Assembly: GCA_009760855.2 (NCBI GenBank)
Contig: WPIO01000052.1
Coordinates: forward strand, 1,829,501-1,893,500
From: Cristatella mucedo
Taxonomy: Eukaryota; Bryozoa; Phylactolaemata; Cristatellidae
Reading direction: 5' to 3'
Length of the DNA stretch: 64,000 bases
A program made the position numbers and the translations under genes. Positions 39,901 through 51,900 of the stretch are shown here, one piece after another. Numbering within the stretch: the first letter of the stretch is position 1; each line of letters begins with the position of its first letter. A model generated the notes under the pieces. The model was not told the DNA's origin, did not search any database, and saw only the letters and a list, made by a program, of their open reading frames with translations.

Positions 39901-42900
39901 TACCTCGTACAAACCTTAAATCCTTTGGAGACCGTGCATTTAGCTCGTATGCTCCCACAGCCTGGAACTCCCTCCCGACCTGCATCAGAACATCCCCTGA
40001 CCTGACCACATTTAAAAGAAACTTAAAAACATACCTATTTAGGACAGCATTTAGTGGGTCCTTGTGATTCGTCCTCGATGTGCTTATGCGTGCTGACACT
40101 GTTCATGCTGCCACTAACCACATTTGCATGCTGACCCAGTGCATGTAACCCCTAACCATGTTATTCATTTTGTTTGTTTTTCAAGCATGATTTTACTTAC
40201 TATTCTATTGCGTATCACTTTGCAGCAAATGTAAAGCGCCTAGAAAGAGATCAAGTTCTCTGAGGGCGCTTTATCAAGTGCAATATTATTATTATTATTA
40301 TTATTTACTTGCCAAAAATATGTTTACATTGGTACCTTTATATTGGCCCACAAACCGGAAGTGATTATTGTTCGGTAATTAAACTATCGCTCGGTTCCCT
40401 ATGATTCGTCCTTTTGTGCTTATGGGTGCTGACACTGTGCAAGCTGTAGTTTATTGAGCATGCTACCACTAACCATTCGATCGTGCTTCCTTTACAGCAA
40501 TTGTATAGTTCGTAGAAAGAGATTGAGTTTGCTGAGGGTGCTATGTTAAATTTACTATTATTATTATTATAATATATTGATAAATAACTCCCGCCGGGGG
40601 CCGCGGTAACTAAGGAGTCCATTATCAATGCCCCTACTAAATCCTGGGATTGCTGATCCATTTCCTGTGGCAGCCATTCACAACAACACGAGGCAATGGT
40701 TTGAGTGAGACTTAGTCCGGTGGCCGGTCAGCTTGGTGACTTGGCGACATGGATGGAACTAGCGCATCGTTTACTGGAAATCAATCTGAAAATGTTGATT
40801 CAATTCTATTCAAGGGAAATTGGGGGATTTCAAGAAGCCCACTTATGCCATTTATAGCTTGAGATTTATTTGGTGAACACAGGTCAGGCTGCCGGGTCTC
40901 AGCGGTCGCAGGTCTGGTCTGACAGGCGTGCTTGACTGCAGCAAACATTCCAGTGAGTCCAGCTGTCTCGCGTAAGCATTGGTCCTTAATATATAGACCT
41001 GTTTCCATGGTGACCCTGGGTCTTAGCCTGGGGCTAAGGTGCAAGCACTTTAGAACCCAGGTAGCGGGTTCGAGTCCTGAAGGAGGCAGTTCTCTATTGC
41101 CCACTGCTAGCTGCGGTGATAGCCGTTAAGGCTCTTCTTCTGTATATAAATGAAGCTGCTAGATCAGCTAACCTCTACTCTACTTTATTTTACTTTACAT
41201 GCTTGATTATAAATACTCCTACTAATGTTGTTAACAAACATTTGTAGGGGCTCGCGGGCGCACGATGGCGGCGCGATGAAGAGCGAAGCCCCCACAAGCG
41301 TTGTCGACGACGGCGTGTATTATACGATCTAGCAGCCATCGTGCGTACTGCTCAGGAGCACGAGGCGTTAGGAGAGCGAAGAGAGTGGATAGCGTGTGTG
41401 CAGGCCGACACACAGGCAGAAAGTGAATTGAGCTGCAAGGAACGAGTCACGTGCCGGCAAGGAGCGTTCCCGTTGGGCGGACAGAACGTCGGCTGGGGGT
41501 GGAACCACGTGACGGCGATCACACGCCCACAAAGGCTCCTCCCCAGTCGCGCTGCGAGCCAAGCGACGTTGCGCCAAGCGGTGCGACGTGCGTACTGCTC
41601 CGGAGCAGCACGCACGACGGCTGCTAGATCGTATAATACAGCCCTCGAGCCCCTACAAAGTGGTGAACCTGACGATTGACCCGATCAAGCAACCTTACTC
41701 TACTACAAACTCGGCGACAAACCAACAACCACCGACTGGTACGTTATGCCCTTAACTACTACGCCGCCACTTGGCGCTCGTCGGCAACGCTCCCCTTCAC
41801 ATGTGTGCTGTCGGCTACGTCTCTACGCCGCCGCCGACCAGGCGCTGTTCGGCTACGACTACGACGCCACTATGTGCTGTTTCGGAGACTCCTGCCTCAA
41901 CGTGGGCGCTGCACGGCTACTACGCCGCCGCCTACGGCAGCCGACCACTGGGCCCAGTACCAGTCTCGAACTCGCCTGACATTTTCGTCCTCGCCTGTTT
42001 GCCGCGTTCGTCCCTCCGCTCGGCGTAACGTCACACCGCTTGGCGCAACGTCGCTTGGCTCGCAGCGCGACTGGGGAGGAGCCTTTGTGGGCGTGTGATC
42101 GCCGTCACGTGGTTCCACCCCCAGCCGACGTTCTGTCCGCCCAACGGGAACGCTCCTTGCCGGCACGTGACTCGTTCCTTGCGGCTCAATTCACTTTCTG
42201 CTTGTGCGTCGGCCTGCACGCACGCTATCCTCTCTCTTCTCTCACGTAACGCCTCGTGCTCCGGAGCAGCACGCACGACGGCTGCTAGATCGTATAATAC
42301 AGCCGTCGTCGACAACGCTTGTGGGGGCTTCGCTCTTCATCGCGCCGCCATCGCGCGCCCCTACACATTAACAATTTTCTTACTACTTAAGGCACCGACT
42401 GCAATGCCCACTGCTTTTCATGGGACGATAGATGCATATGGGTATTTTCAAAAGTTCGATGAGCTGGGTTTAAGCTCTTCATCCTTCTGTCAGCATTTTT
42501 ATAAAGCTTTCAGCAATGACTGGCAGTAATACCTCATCCCCTACAATACTCCAACCAGCCACCAACTGGTGACAGCAAACTGCACTTAACAACAGGTGGA
42601 TGACCTTATGCCGAGTCTCTGAAAGACAAGAAAGAACAATAACGAAAACTGACAGCTCTGTCAACGACTTGGTAATACGAACTGCCAACATGTGCACTTG
42701 GTTCGATAAGTCTGACACAGTATCAGGCAAGCAGGCTGTCACAAAAAAGGACAGCTGACTAGAGGTAAAACCCATAGCAGTGAAAAATCACACAACATGA
42801 ATTGGAGGCACGCAAAGCTGCAGTCGCGAGAGGGATCTCAAATAGCCGACAATTGCCATTGGCAGCGATGGTGCTGGCGTCATATCCTGCCAGAAGAGCC

Positions 42901-45900
42901 CCTTATTACAGAAACCCCTCAGCTAAAAGCCAAGCCGACAGCTGAGGCACATCGACATGAACTTGCCTCTCCTCCACCGCTAGCGATCAGAAGCAAAAGA
43001 TGAGCTGCTAAGGGGAATGCATAACGTCCGGCCAGGCAGCATGGCCAAGCAGTTGTTGCAGCATGCTCGATATCAGCTCGAGACCAGTCCACTGGTAACC
43101 GAACCAATCTTGTCCTACCCCAACCACTCCCTCTGCCAAATAGTAGGGTCGATAGCAGCCACTCGCCAGTCTCTCTACTCTTCTCACTCTTCGTCCCCTT
43201 CGTGTATAATGCTGTCATGCAAAACCCAATATGCATTCGCTACACGTACAGTCCGTTCATGGTTCTGTCACTCACCTTTAGGCCCCTTCCTTCTCTGTCT
43301 CCAGCCTACCTATCAGAACAACTTCCAAACCAGCCTAGGCATCATACCACCCACTTTCTGACTCAAATCGCTTAGCTCTGCCTGCAAATAACCTCCAATC
43401 CTCACGAGATCCGTGCCTTCAGTTGGTATGCTCCCAAAGTCTAGAACTCACCCTCGACTGACATCAAATCCCCTGACTTGATGATTTGTTTTTAAAGAGC
43501 TAAAAACGTACCTGCTTCTAGCCGCATTTGGTGGGTCCTTGCTGTTTGCCTATTAGTTATTTACCTAGCTGAACTGCCGCATCAGTTTCAGCCTGTTCGC
43601 GCCCTCAGGTCCTGTGTGGACAATAAATTAGCTGTCCCATTCCTCCGCTTAAAGACAGTTGGCGACAGAAGCTTTAGCTCTGCAGGTCCTAGACTGTGGA
43701 GCTCGCTTTAGACTCGCTTCCACAATTCTTACGCAACGACAACTACTCTCCTACTGCCGACTATGGCACATCCTTTTCAGCGGTCCTGAGCTGCTACTTC
43801 TATTCTATTCACTACCTCAACTGCTCTCCCGACTCTACTATGCTTCCTACTTTCTCTTTGTTGCGTGAGACGAAGTCTGTTGGCTACCGAATGCGTACCG
43901 AAAGCTTAGGCTGTGAGTGCGCTATACAAAACTCTTCTTCTTTATGACTTTGTGGAGTTACAGACAGAGATACATTACATTTGGCCTTTGGGTGCTTACT
44001 TGCACTGACATTGTGCAAGCTACATCTAGCCATATTATGCTTATTGACACTGTCATGTTACCACTAACCATTTGATCATGCTTCCTTGACAGCATCTGTG
44101 AAGTGCCTAGAAAGAAATTAATTTCTCTGGGGGGTCTCTACAAATGTATTATTATTATTATCAGACGCACTGTTTTTCGTGCTTGCAGATGCCGAGCACT
44201 TCCCACATGTCCACAGATAACAATCTAGAGATCAGAGCAGAAAGTAAAACGGAGCGCTGCCATTTCGATTGGGGCTCGCGTGCTGATTCTTTTAGCAGCA
44301 TCACCTTCTCTCTTGCAGCTGCAGGGTGTGGCAGCAAAGGCTCACACGACGTAGGAGGTTAGAACCATAGAAGTACACACTCGACAAGAAGATCCGGGCA
44401 GCTGGTCACTGTGTCCCACGGACCCACAACATTCGGCAGTGGCCTCACAGTAGTTAGTGTGCCAAGAACAGTCACCTGTGGGTTGAGCCCAACCGCCTAT
44501 CGTGCATGCCACTCACCTGGCCAATGCTGCACGAGCACTGTCGACATCGCTGAAGACAACGTAGGCATTAATAGATTGACACTTGTCGTGAAAGCCCTTC
44601 CTGCAAAGTTCGAAATGTCAGCTGCAATCTCGTGCTTCCTACGCTAAGTCAACATGGCCACATAATGCAAACGGCCACACAAAGCAAGTTGCCTCATTAA
44701 TCTGCGCAGGAAAGGCTACCGAGGCACTGAACTAATAATAAAAATAATACATTTGCTATAGCACCCTCAGAGAACTCAACATCTTTCTAGGCACTTTATA
44801 TTTGCTAAAAAGAAGGCATGATCAAATGATTAGTGGGAACTAATTGCTCCGGACAAATCGAGCTGCCATGACAAAACTTGTGGATAAATTATACACTAAC
44901 AGAAGAGCACCACAAGACAACCTCACCCCTATCTCAGCAACATAATTAGCAGAATGCTAAATGAAGAGGATAATTAGAGAGAAGCCCGGGTCTGATTGCA
45001 ATTCAAACATTTGCAAGTGTGTGTCGAAAAAAACGAAAGCTGCAAGTCGGCCAATCTACCCCCTATCTCCGACTGAGATGCCTAGTGGCTGCTGCACCTT
45101 CAGATCATTGCAGCCAACTGACGGCTACTAACTAAACAGATTGGTCATTGACGACGTTCCTACGAAAAGAATAATTCTTGCAAATAACCATCCAATGGCA
45201 GCCAACCAGGGAACCGTCAAGTGGGATCAGCAGCAAATCAAACATTGGATGAATGACCATCAAGATCAATATAATACAATTTTCACCTTGGAAGTATGCT
45301 GACAGAGAGCTTCACCGGCCATCTTTGCCTTTGCTGTAAATTCCAGTCATTCGATATTGAATTAAGAACAGGTTGCCAAATATGCGACTCCTATCGCAAG
45401 CTATACCTTGAGACAGACACTTTGGTTTGCAGGATTGGACTTCTGGTGCCGAACGGTTACAATCACAGCTGTGCCATTAAATCTAGAGACTTGGGTAAAT
45501 CTTTATAAGACGATAGGCTTTTAGTGTGCCACAGTGTGCTTAAAAACGTTGAATTCAATAGTACTATCCCTGTTGCAAAGATGGTGGCAGTATTGACCAG
45601 CTGTAAATTATGATGAGAGCGAATGCTCACCGAGACAATAATTTGTATATCTTTTGAGGCACCTCATACAAATAAAAACCTTGACGGTGTTTTCTTTCTC
45701 AATTCACTTGATAGGCAGCTGTGTTCATTGCAAATGCGACTTGTGCTTCAATGCATCTGGTCGCCGTCTACAGCAGCATTGTAAATTAACTAACTTGATT
45801 AACTATAAGACCATTACAGTTGATAATTCAATGAGTACAGATCGTTGTAATACGTTCGTAGACGTTATACGATCCGGTAGTAGATAAAAACTCAGCATGC

Positions 45901-48900
45901 CAAAAACCTGAGTTCTATGTGCAGAGCCGCAACTGCCCAAATAGTAGATGTCATCTTTTGCAGAGCAAAAGCCAGCAGGTCATGACATGCACCTGACAAG
46001 GCAAGACACACGACACCAGAACTCTATGAAGACGTGTAAACTGACGGACGAAAGACAAGTGCTGATATCATCTGACAAGCCCAGGAAGCAAGCACATGGC
46101 ATTGCGACTATGCCTGGCAAGAAGCATCAGGGATAGGCCCAAGTTCTAGGATGACCCAAGCGACCATGTTACAGCACTTTCACTTACGTTATTGCAGCTA
46201 CTTTTTTCGGCAGAGTGATGTCTTTACGCATCTGTAAAATTAAACACTATCAGGTCGCAAATTTCCGTGGCTGAAGCCGAAGCTAGGCTGGCAAGGCACA
46301 GAAGCAGCCCTTAAACTCTGCCGGAAAATATACATCAGACGGATTCAGCACTGCTGAAGGCCAGTGTGACAGAATTGGATCGCTAAGCAAGCATCCATTA
46401 ATCATATTGAGAAATCGAAAGAAAACTTAGGCAACACCCTTGACATTTATATGTAAACATCTGCTGTGCCTTGTCCACCGAGGTTTCAAGAGGTATTTAC
46501 AGCTAATCGCTTTCGAGATTATGTGCAGACATCAAGCTCCACATTACTGTGGTAGGGGACTGAGATGCTGTCGTATGGCACTATTCAAAGGATTACTACA
46601 ATACAGTCAGGAGTCAGACAGATTTCAAGAGCGGAAGTTGGAGGCCATTGGCTATTGGTTTGGTTTCTGCACTATCCCCAACATAGAAAAATTAAACGTG
46701 TGTGTGGCTGCCTGTGAGTGCATGGCCATTCGTTCTCAAGCAAGTGCCTAGAGAAAGATTTAGTTCTCTAGAAGTGCTACACAAATGCCTGCTAATTATT
46801 GTGGGTACACCAATGCATATGAGTAAGCACGGTGGGCTCTCAACAGAGTCAGCATTGCTTAGGGTATACAACGACCTACTTAGGAATGCAGACATGGGAA
46901 GAGTGTCTCTGCTTGTTTTGCTCGATCTTTCGGCAGCTTTTGATACCATCGATCACAAAGTTCTTCTAGAGCGCCTCTCATCTCGCCTGGGCATCACTGG
47001 CACTGCTCTGCAGTGGTTCAGGTCCTATCTCAGTGGGAGACTCCAGAGTATTGACGTGAATGGACAAAGATCATTTGAAGTACCTCTGAAATATGGAGTA
47101 CCTCAGGGCTCTGTGCTAGGTCCGGTTCTTTTCACGGTTTATACTCTCCCTCTTGCTGATGTGATTGCCAAGCACAATCTAGGCTTTCACTTCTATAGAT
47201 GACACTCAATTGTACCTTTGCTTTGATCCCTCCCAGCCTTCGAGCATCTCAAATTCTCTCAACTCACTTGCTGCATGCATTGATGACATCGGCACATGGA
47301 TGGCAGCAAATTTTCTAAAACTAAACGATGATAAAACTAACTTACTAGTTATGGACAAACCCAGTGTGATTCAGAGATTGGAAAGGCTGACTCTCAAAAT
47401 TGGCTCTGCCAGCATATCTCCAGTTGAATCAGCTCGAAATCTAGGTGTCATATTCCAAAGCGACCTCTCGTTAGACGACCATATCAGCTCCACAGTCAAA
47501 TCTGCCTATTTTCAGCTTCTTAACATTGCTAAAACTCGGGCTTGCTTAGATAAGGATACCACGTCCAAGTTGGTCCATGCATTCATGACATCCCGTCTCG
47601 ACTTCTGCAACTCACTGCTTACTGGCCTACCGGCATGTGCGATCAGGCGATTGCAGCTGGTGTAAAACTCTGCAGCTAGGCTTGTCTGTCGTGAGCGTCA
47701 CAGCTGCCACATTACACCACTTCTCGCCGACCTACACTGGCTACCAGTCAAGCAACGGATTGACTTCAACGTTTTGTCGCTCACTTTTAGGTCCCTTCAT
47801 TCTATGGCTCCAGCCTATCTCTCCGACATACTCCTGCATCAGGCCAAGCATCGTACCACCCGCTTTTCGGAATCCAACAGTCTAGAAATACCTCGTACAA
47901 ACCTTAAATCCTTTGAAGACCGTGCATTTAGTTCGTATGCTCCCAAAGCCTGGAACTCCCTCCCGACCTGCATCAGAACATCCCCTGACCTGACCACATT
48001 TAAAAGGATCTTAAAAACACACCTATATAGGACAGCATTTAGTGAGTCCCTGTGATTTGTCCTTGATGTGCTTATGCATGCCGACACTGTGCATGCTGCC
48101 ACTAACCACATTTGCATGCTGACCCTGTGCATGTCACCCCTAACCATATTATTCATTTTGTTTGTTTTTCAAGCATGATATTACTCACCATTCAATTGCA
48201 TTTCACTTTGCAGCAAATATAAAGCGCCTAGAATGAGATTAAGTTCTCTGAGGGCGCTTTATCAAGTGCATTATTATTATTAGTAGTAGTATTCCCAAAA
48301 AGCTTGTTTATATGCTAATCTTCCTTTTCTTTACATTTTTCTCATACTACTCTACAATGATCATAGCAGAGGTGAACTCTACTTCTGCGAATGATAGCTT
48401 GGTAGCTTTCCGGGAAACCATCCTTTATACCGGCATCCCGAATTAGAGAAGGGCGCTGTGGGCAGGACTAAGACAGCCATGAGTGCTTACTGAATCGATA
48501 GTGTAAACGCCCTAACTAGGAGGAAAGTCAGCCGAGGAAAGGAAGAGAGTCGATAGTGCAGACGCAGCTTTACACTGAGTGCAAGTGTACACATGAGTGC
48601 ATTTGCATATGGAAGTAAGTACATAAGCAAGTAATCATCGACAATAAACCATGATCACTTGGGCGTATTTGGCTATATATTTATATACTCCACTAGTATT
48701 ATGCACCATGGGAGACGCCATATTCAGGAGCTATTGGGGCAACAAGCAGCTTAATGGGAATAGAGTCCTTAGCATGCTTACCATGATGTAGTCGTACAGA
48801 AATGATCAAAATAAAGCGATTTCAGGGCATGGTTACCATGTTGTATATTTAAAGAAATGGCCAAACTAAAGCAATTTTAGGGTGTAAATACGTGACTTTT

Positions 48901-51900
48901 TTTTAATATCGGTGCCTTTTTAGAATCAAGCCTTGACAGAGATTAATATGCAAGTCTTTTCAGTGCAAGAGTGCACAAGATGCTTACGAACAACTATTCA
49001 GCCTGTTTTAATTTCCCTTCTTGGTCAATCGGGTGCATACACGAAGCATGCCAAAAGATAAGAACCACAGCGTCTTAGCTAAGGGTATTTGCCTGGTCCT
49101 TCAGAAAATAAATAAATCCTAGCTGATTAAACAGCCTTTTTTGTATAGCGACAGAAGAGCCTTTACGGCTATCACCACCACTTGCAGTGGCGATAAAGGA
49201 TCGCCCACCGCAGGAATCGAACCCACGACCTCGGGACCGAGGTCGTGAAATCGACCGCCTTACCCAGTGTGCCATCACGGCTAACAGGGCTGGATCAATA
49301 AGAAGAGGGCTACTTGGAATAAAGCAAGCAGATGTACTGGATGAGTTTGCTCTTCTGACTAAGCACACGGTATGCCCATGCCCAGACAGCCTATAGTTTA
49401 CTGCAGATATTAATCTAGGACTAATAAGTGCAAACTTGAGAAACAATACAGATGATCAGGACCGATTGACCATAGGACTATTTTAGATCATACCAATCCA
49501 TCCTAGCAAAGGCCAAGTCCAGCTACAAAAAACATAGTCGAGTCACTGAACCCAAAAGGGCTAATGTCGAACATCAACCATCTCTTTAACCACTTCCACC
49601 TTAGGTAGTGATTAATAATAATAATAACACACTTGATAAAGCGCCCCCAGAGAACTCAATCTCTTTCTAGGCACTTTATTTGCTACAAAGGAAGCACAAT
49701 CGAATGGTTAGTGGTATCATGCTCAATAAACAACAAGAATGACATGGTTAGGGGTGCCGTGCACAGGGTCAGCATACGGTTAGTGGCAGCATGCACAGTG
49801 TCAGCATGCATAAGCCTATAAAGATCGAATCACACGGACCCAGCAAATGCAGTGATAAATATGTGCATTTTTAGTTCTTTTTAAATGCGGTCAAGTCGGG
49901 AGATGTCGTGACGCAAGTCGGGAGTGTGTTCCAGGCTTTGGGAGCAAACGAACTAAAGGCACACATCCTTGTGGCGATCTAGCAGTTCGCTTCTCTAACT
50001 TCTTTGCTAGCAAGATCGATAATATCAGAGAGTCCATCTCCAAGATGACATCCCTACAGGACTGCTCTCCCTGGGTAGCCTCCCCATAGTACTACTATTT
50101 CTCAACTCCTTTTAGCACCTCAATATTCACATTGAAGCAATGTAATGTAATGTATCTCCATCTGTAACTGCACAATGCCACAAAGACTATGTGGGTGTTA
50201 TGCAGGAGAGTTTTCTATAGTGCACTCAAAGCCAAGCGGCCTTCAGTACACATACGGCAGCCAAAAGACTTCATCTCACATAACAAAGCAAGAGTCATAA
50301 GCATAGCTGAGCCACGAGAGCAGTCGAGGTAGTGGGTAGCATGAAAGTTGCAGCTCAGGATGACTGAAAAGGATGTGCCACAATCGACAGCAGAAGAGCA
50401 CATAACGTGCATAAGAATTGTGGATGTGAGTTCCACAGTCTAAGACTGGCAGAGCAAAAGCTTCTGGTCTTTAATCGTGGTAATGGAATAGCTAGTTTAT
50501 TACCCATATAGGACCTGAGGGCACGAGGAGGCTAAAATAGATGCAGCCCTTCAGCTAGGTGTAAAGGAGCCAAGGCACGGCAGGCTTTATGGGTCAGCAT
50601 AAGAATTTTTCTCTGTATCTGTTGTTCAACTGAATAAGCATTCGGTATTTTAAGGCTTGGCTACCGTTCAGATTAGTATCAAATGACAGGGCTTCCCATC
50701 AGAATCTTGAGTTATAACAACACGGCACTCATTTTGTCCCCCTACCAGCTGTAACACGATTTACGCACGACGCGACCATTTGGCCGACACAACACAGCTC
50801 ATCACAAAGGAATTCTCGTGTGACAGCGACCGGACCCTGCTTCCCACAGTCTTCAAAAGGGATAGCCACCGCATGACGCTCAGGTACAAGGTTTCCGGGG
50901 GCAAGATGGTAGCTGAGTTATGCATGCTGGGTAATGTAGCAGGCTGGCAACAAAGTCTGAATATGGGTAAAGCAGCTGCAGATCACATCAAAAGCCTACC
51001 ACGTGTGCTACGATGTCTGCAAGGCTGCTGCAGAGGGCGTGTCCACACATTCCGCTGGCATTCCGAGTACGAGCACATACTGCTCAGTGCAGCATAAACC
51101 AAGCAGAGCAGCGGTGAGCACTTACCACAGAGCGGAACCGGACGCTCTCCACTTTGCCGTACTTTCTGAAGAATCGTGTTACTGCCTGTACAACGTACAA
51201 ACAACAGCATTGGTGAGCTACGGTGAGCCAATGTGCTGTCAAAGCAATCAGACAAGTCTGGACTTCACTAGTCGAGGGTACAAACAGCAGCACGGCCACC
51301 GTGAGTCAATGTGCTGTCAAAACAATCAGATAAGTCTTGACTTGCACTAGTCAAGTGTACACAATGTCAAACAGCATCCGGTCGCGAGTAGTAATATCAC
51401 ACCGAGTCAGGTGCATTACCGTAAACATTGACAAAAAATCAATGAAAAAGTCACATCAAATAAGGCAGGACACCACAAGAATCAAGTTTATCCTGTCAAA
51501 ATCCTGCCAGTGCACGATGCTATGGATAAGACAAAGCCACTCGTTGGTCATTCAGCAAAGGCAACCGCACAAACAGCAGAAACATCTCTTGGTCCAGTCT
51601 CAGTTAACATCGTGACAAAATTATTTTATAGACAGATATTTGTAGAGAGCTACCAACGGTGCATAAGAAAATGCAAGCACATAGGCAAGAAAATAACATC
51701 AGAATGAACAAGGAAGTATCAGTCTGGGACTACACCTGTAATGTCAACTGTAGTAGGTTAACAATAATAATAATAATAATAATAATAATGCACTTGATTG
51801 ACTTCTACCAGCGATAAATACAAATATAATTCATTTGTATAGCACGCTACGAGAACTTATTCTTTATCCGGGCTCTTCACATATGCCTCAGGGCTCGAGC

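Larger units (their letters stand above)
41243..42365. mobile_element. 1.12-kb element with long inverted arms
   Basis: The left arm 41243-41582 and right arm 42034-42365 are nearly exact reverse complements. The ends are TGTAGGGGC...GCCCCTACA and both flanks carry CATT (41239-41242 and 42366-42369), a likely 4-bp target duplication. Between the arms lie a second copy of the right terminus (to 41658) and about 370 bp of GC-rich unique sequence with imperfect cgccgcc units. There is no transposase. It is probably a non-autonomous DNA transposon. The TG...CA ends and the TGGTGAACCTGACG after 41658 also allow rearranged LTR-like ends. Confidence 0.82.
37095..44516 (-). other. RBM34 intron 6
   Basis: 7.4 kb. 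It carries the long-inverted-repeat element (41.24-42.37 kb) and its half-copy (38.35-38.64 kb), L2-A (39.3-40.3 and 40.4-40.57 kb), a SINE-B (41.0 kb) and L2-A/L2-B fragments (43.2-44.16 kb). Roughly 37100-38340, 38640-39330 and 42370-43220 hold nothing I recognise. Confidence 0.75.
46232..51125 (-). other. RBM34 intron 4
   Basis: 4.9 kb dominated by an L2-A RT copy (46.8-48.3 kb), a SINE-B (49.1 kb) and stacked L2-A/L2-B fragments (49.6-50.7 kb). About 48300-49100 and 50690-51120 show no recognisable element. A 105-codon plus-strand frame at 50780-51097 is unassigned. Confidence 0.75.

Noticed and set aside
41247-42529. Overlapping open frames of 85-144 codons
   Set aside because: They occur symmetrically on both strands inside the inverted arms. 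This is expected from GC-rich inverted repeats and not from genes.
45654-45887. Zinc-finger-like CKCDLC...QQHC
   Set aside because: Spacing does not fit a C2H2 or other standard finger, and there is only one instance in AT-rich intron sequence.
50780-51097. 105-codon plus-strand frame with a weak SRP9-like feel ([17 protein letters not shown])
   Set aside because: Only a few residues resemble SRP9 and flanking parts do not. No poly(A) or retrocopy marks are seen.
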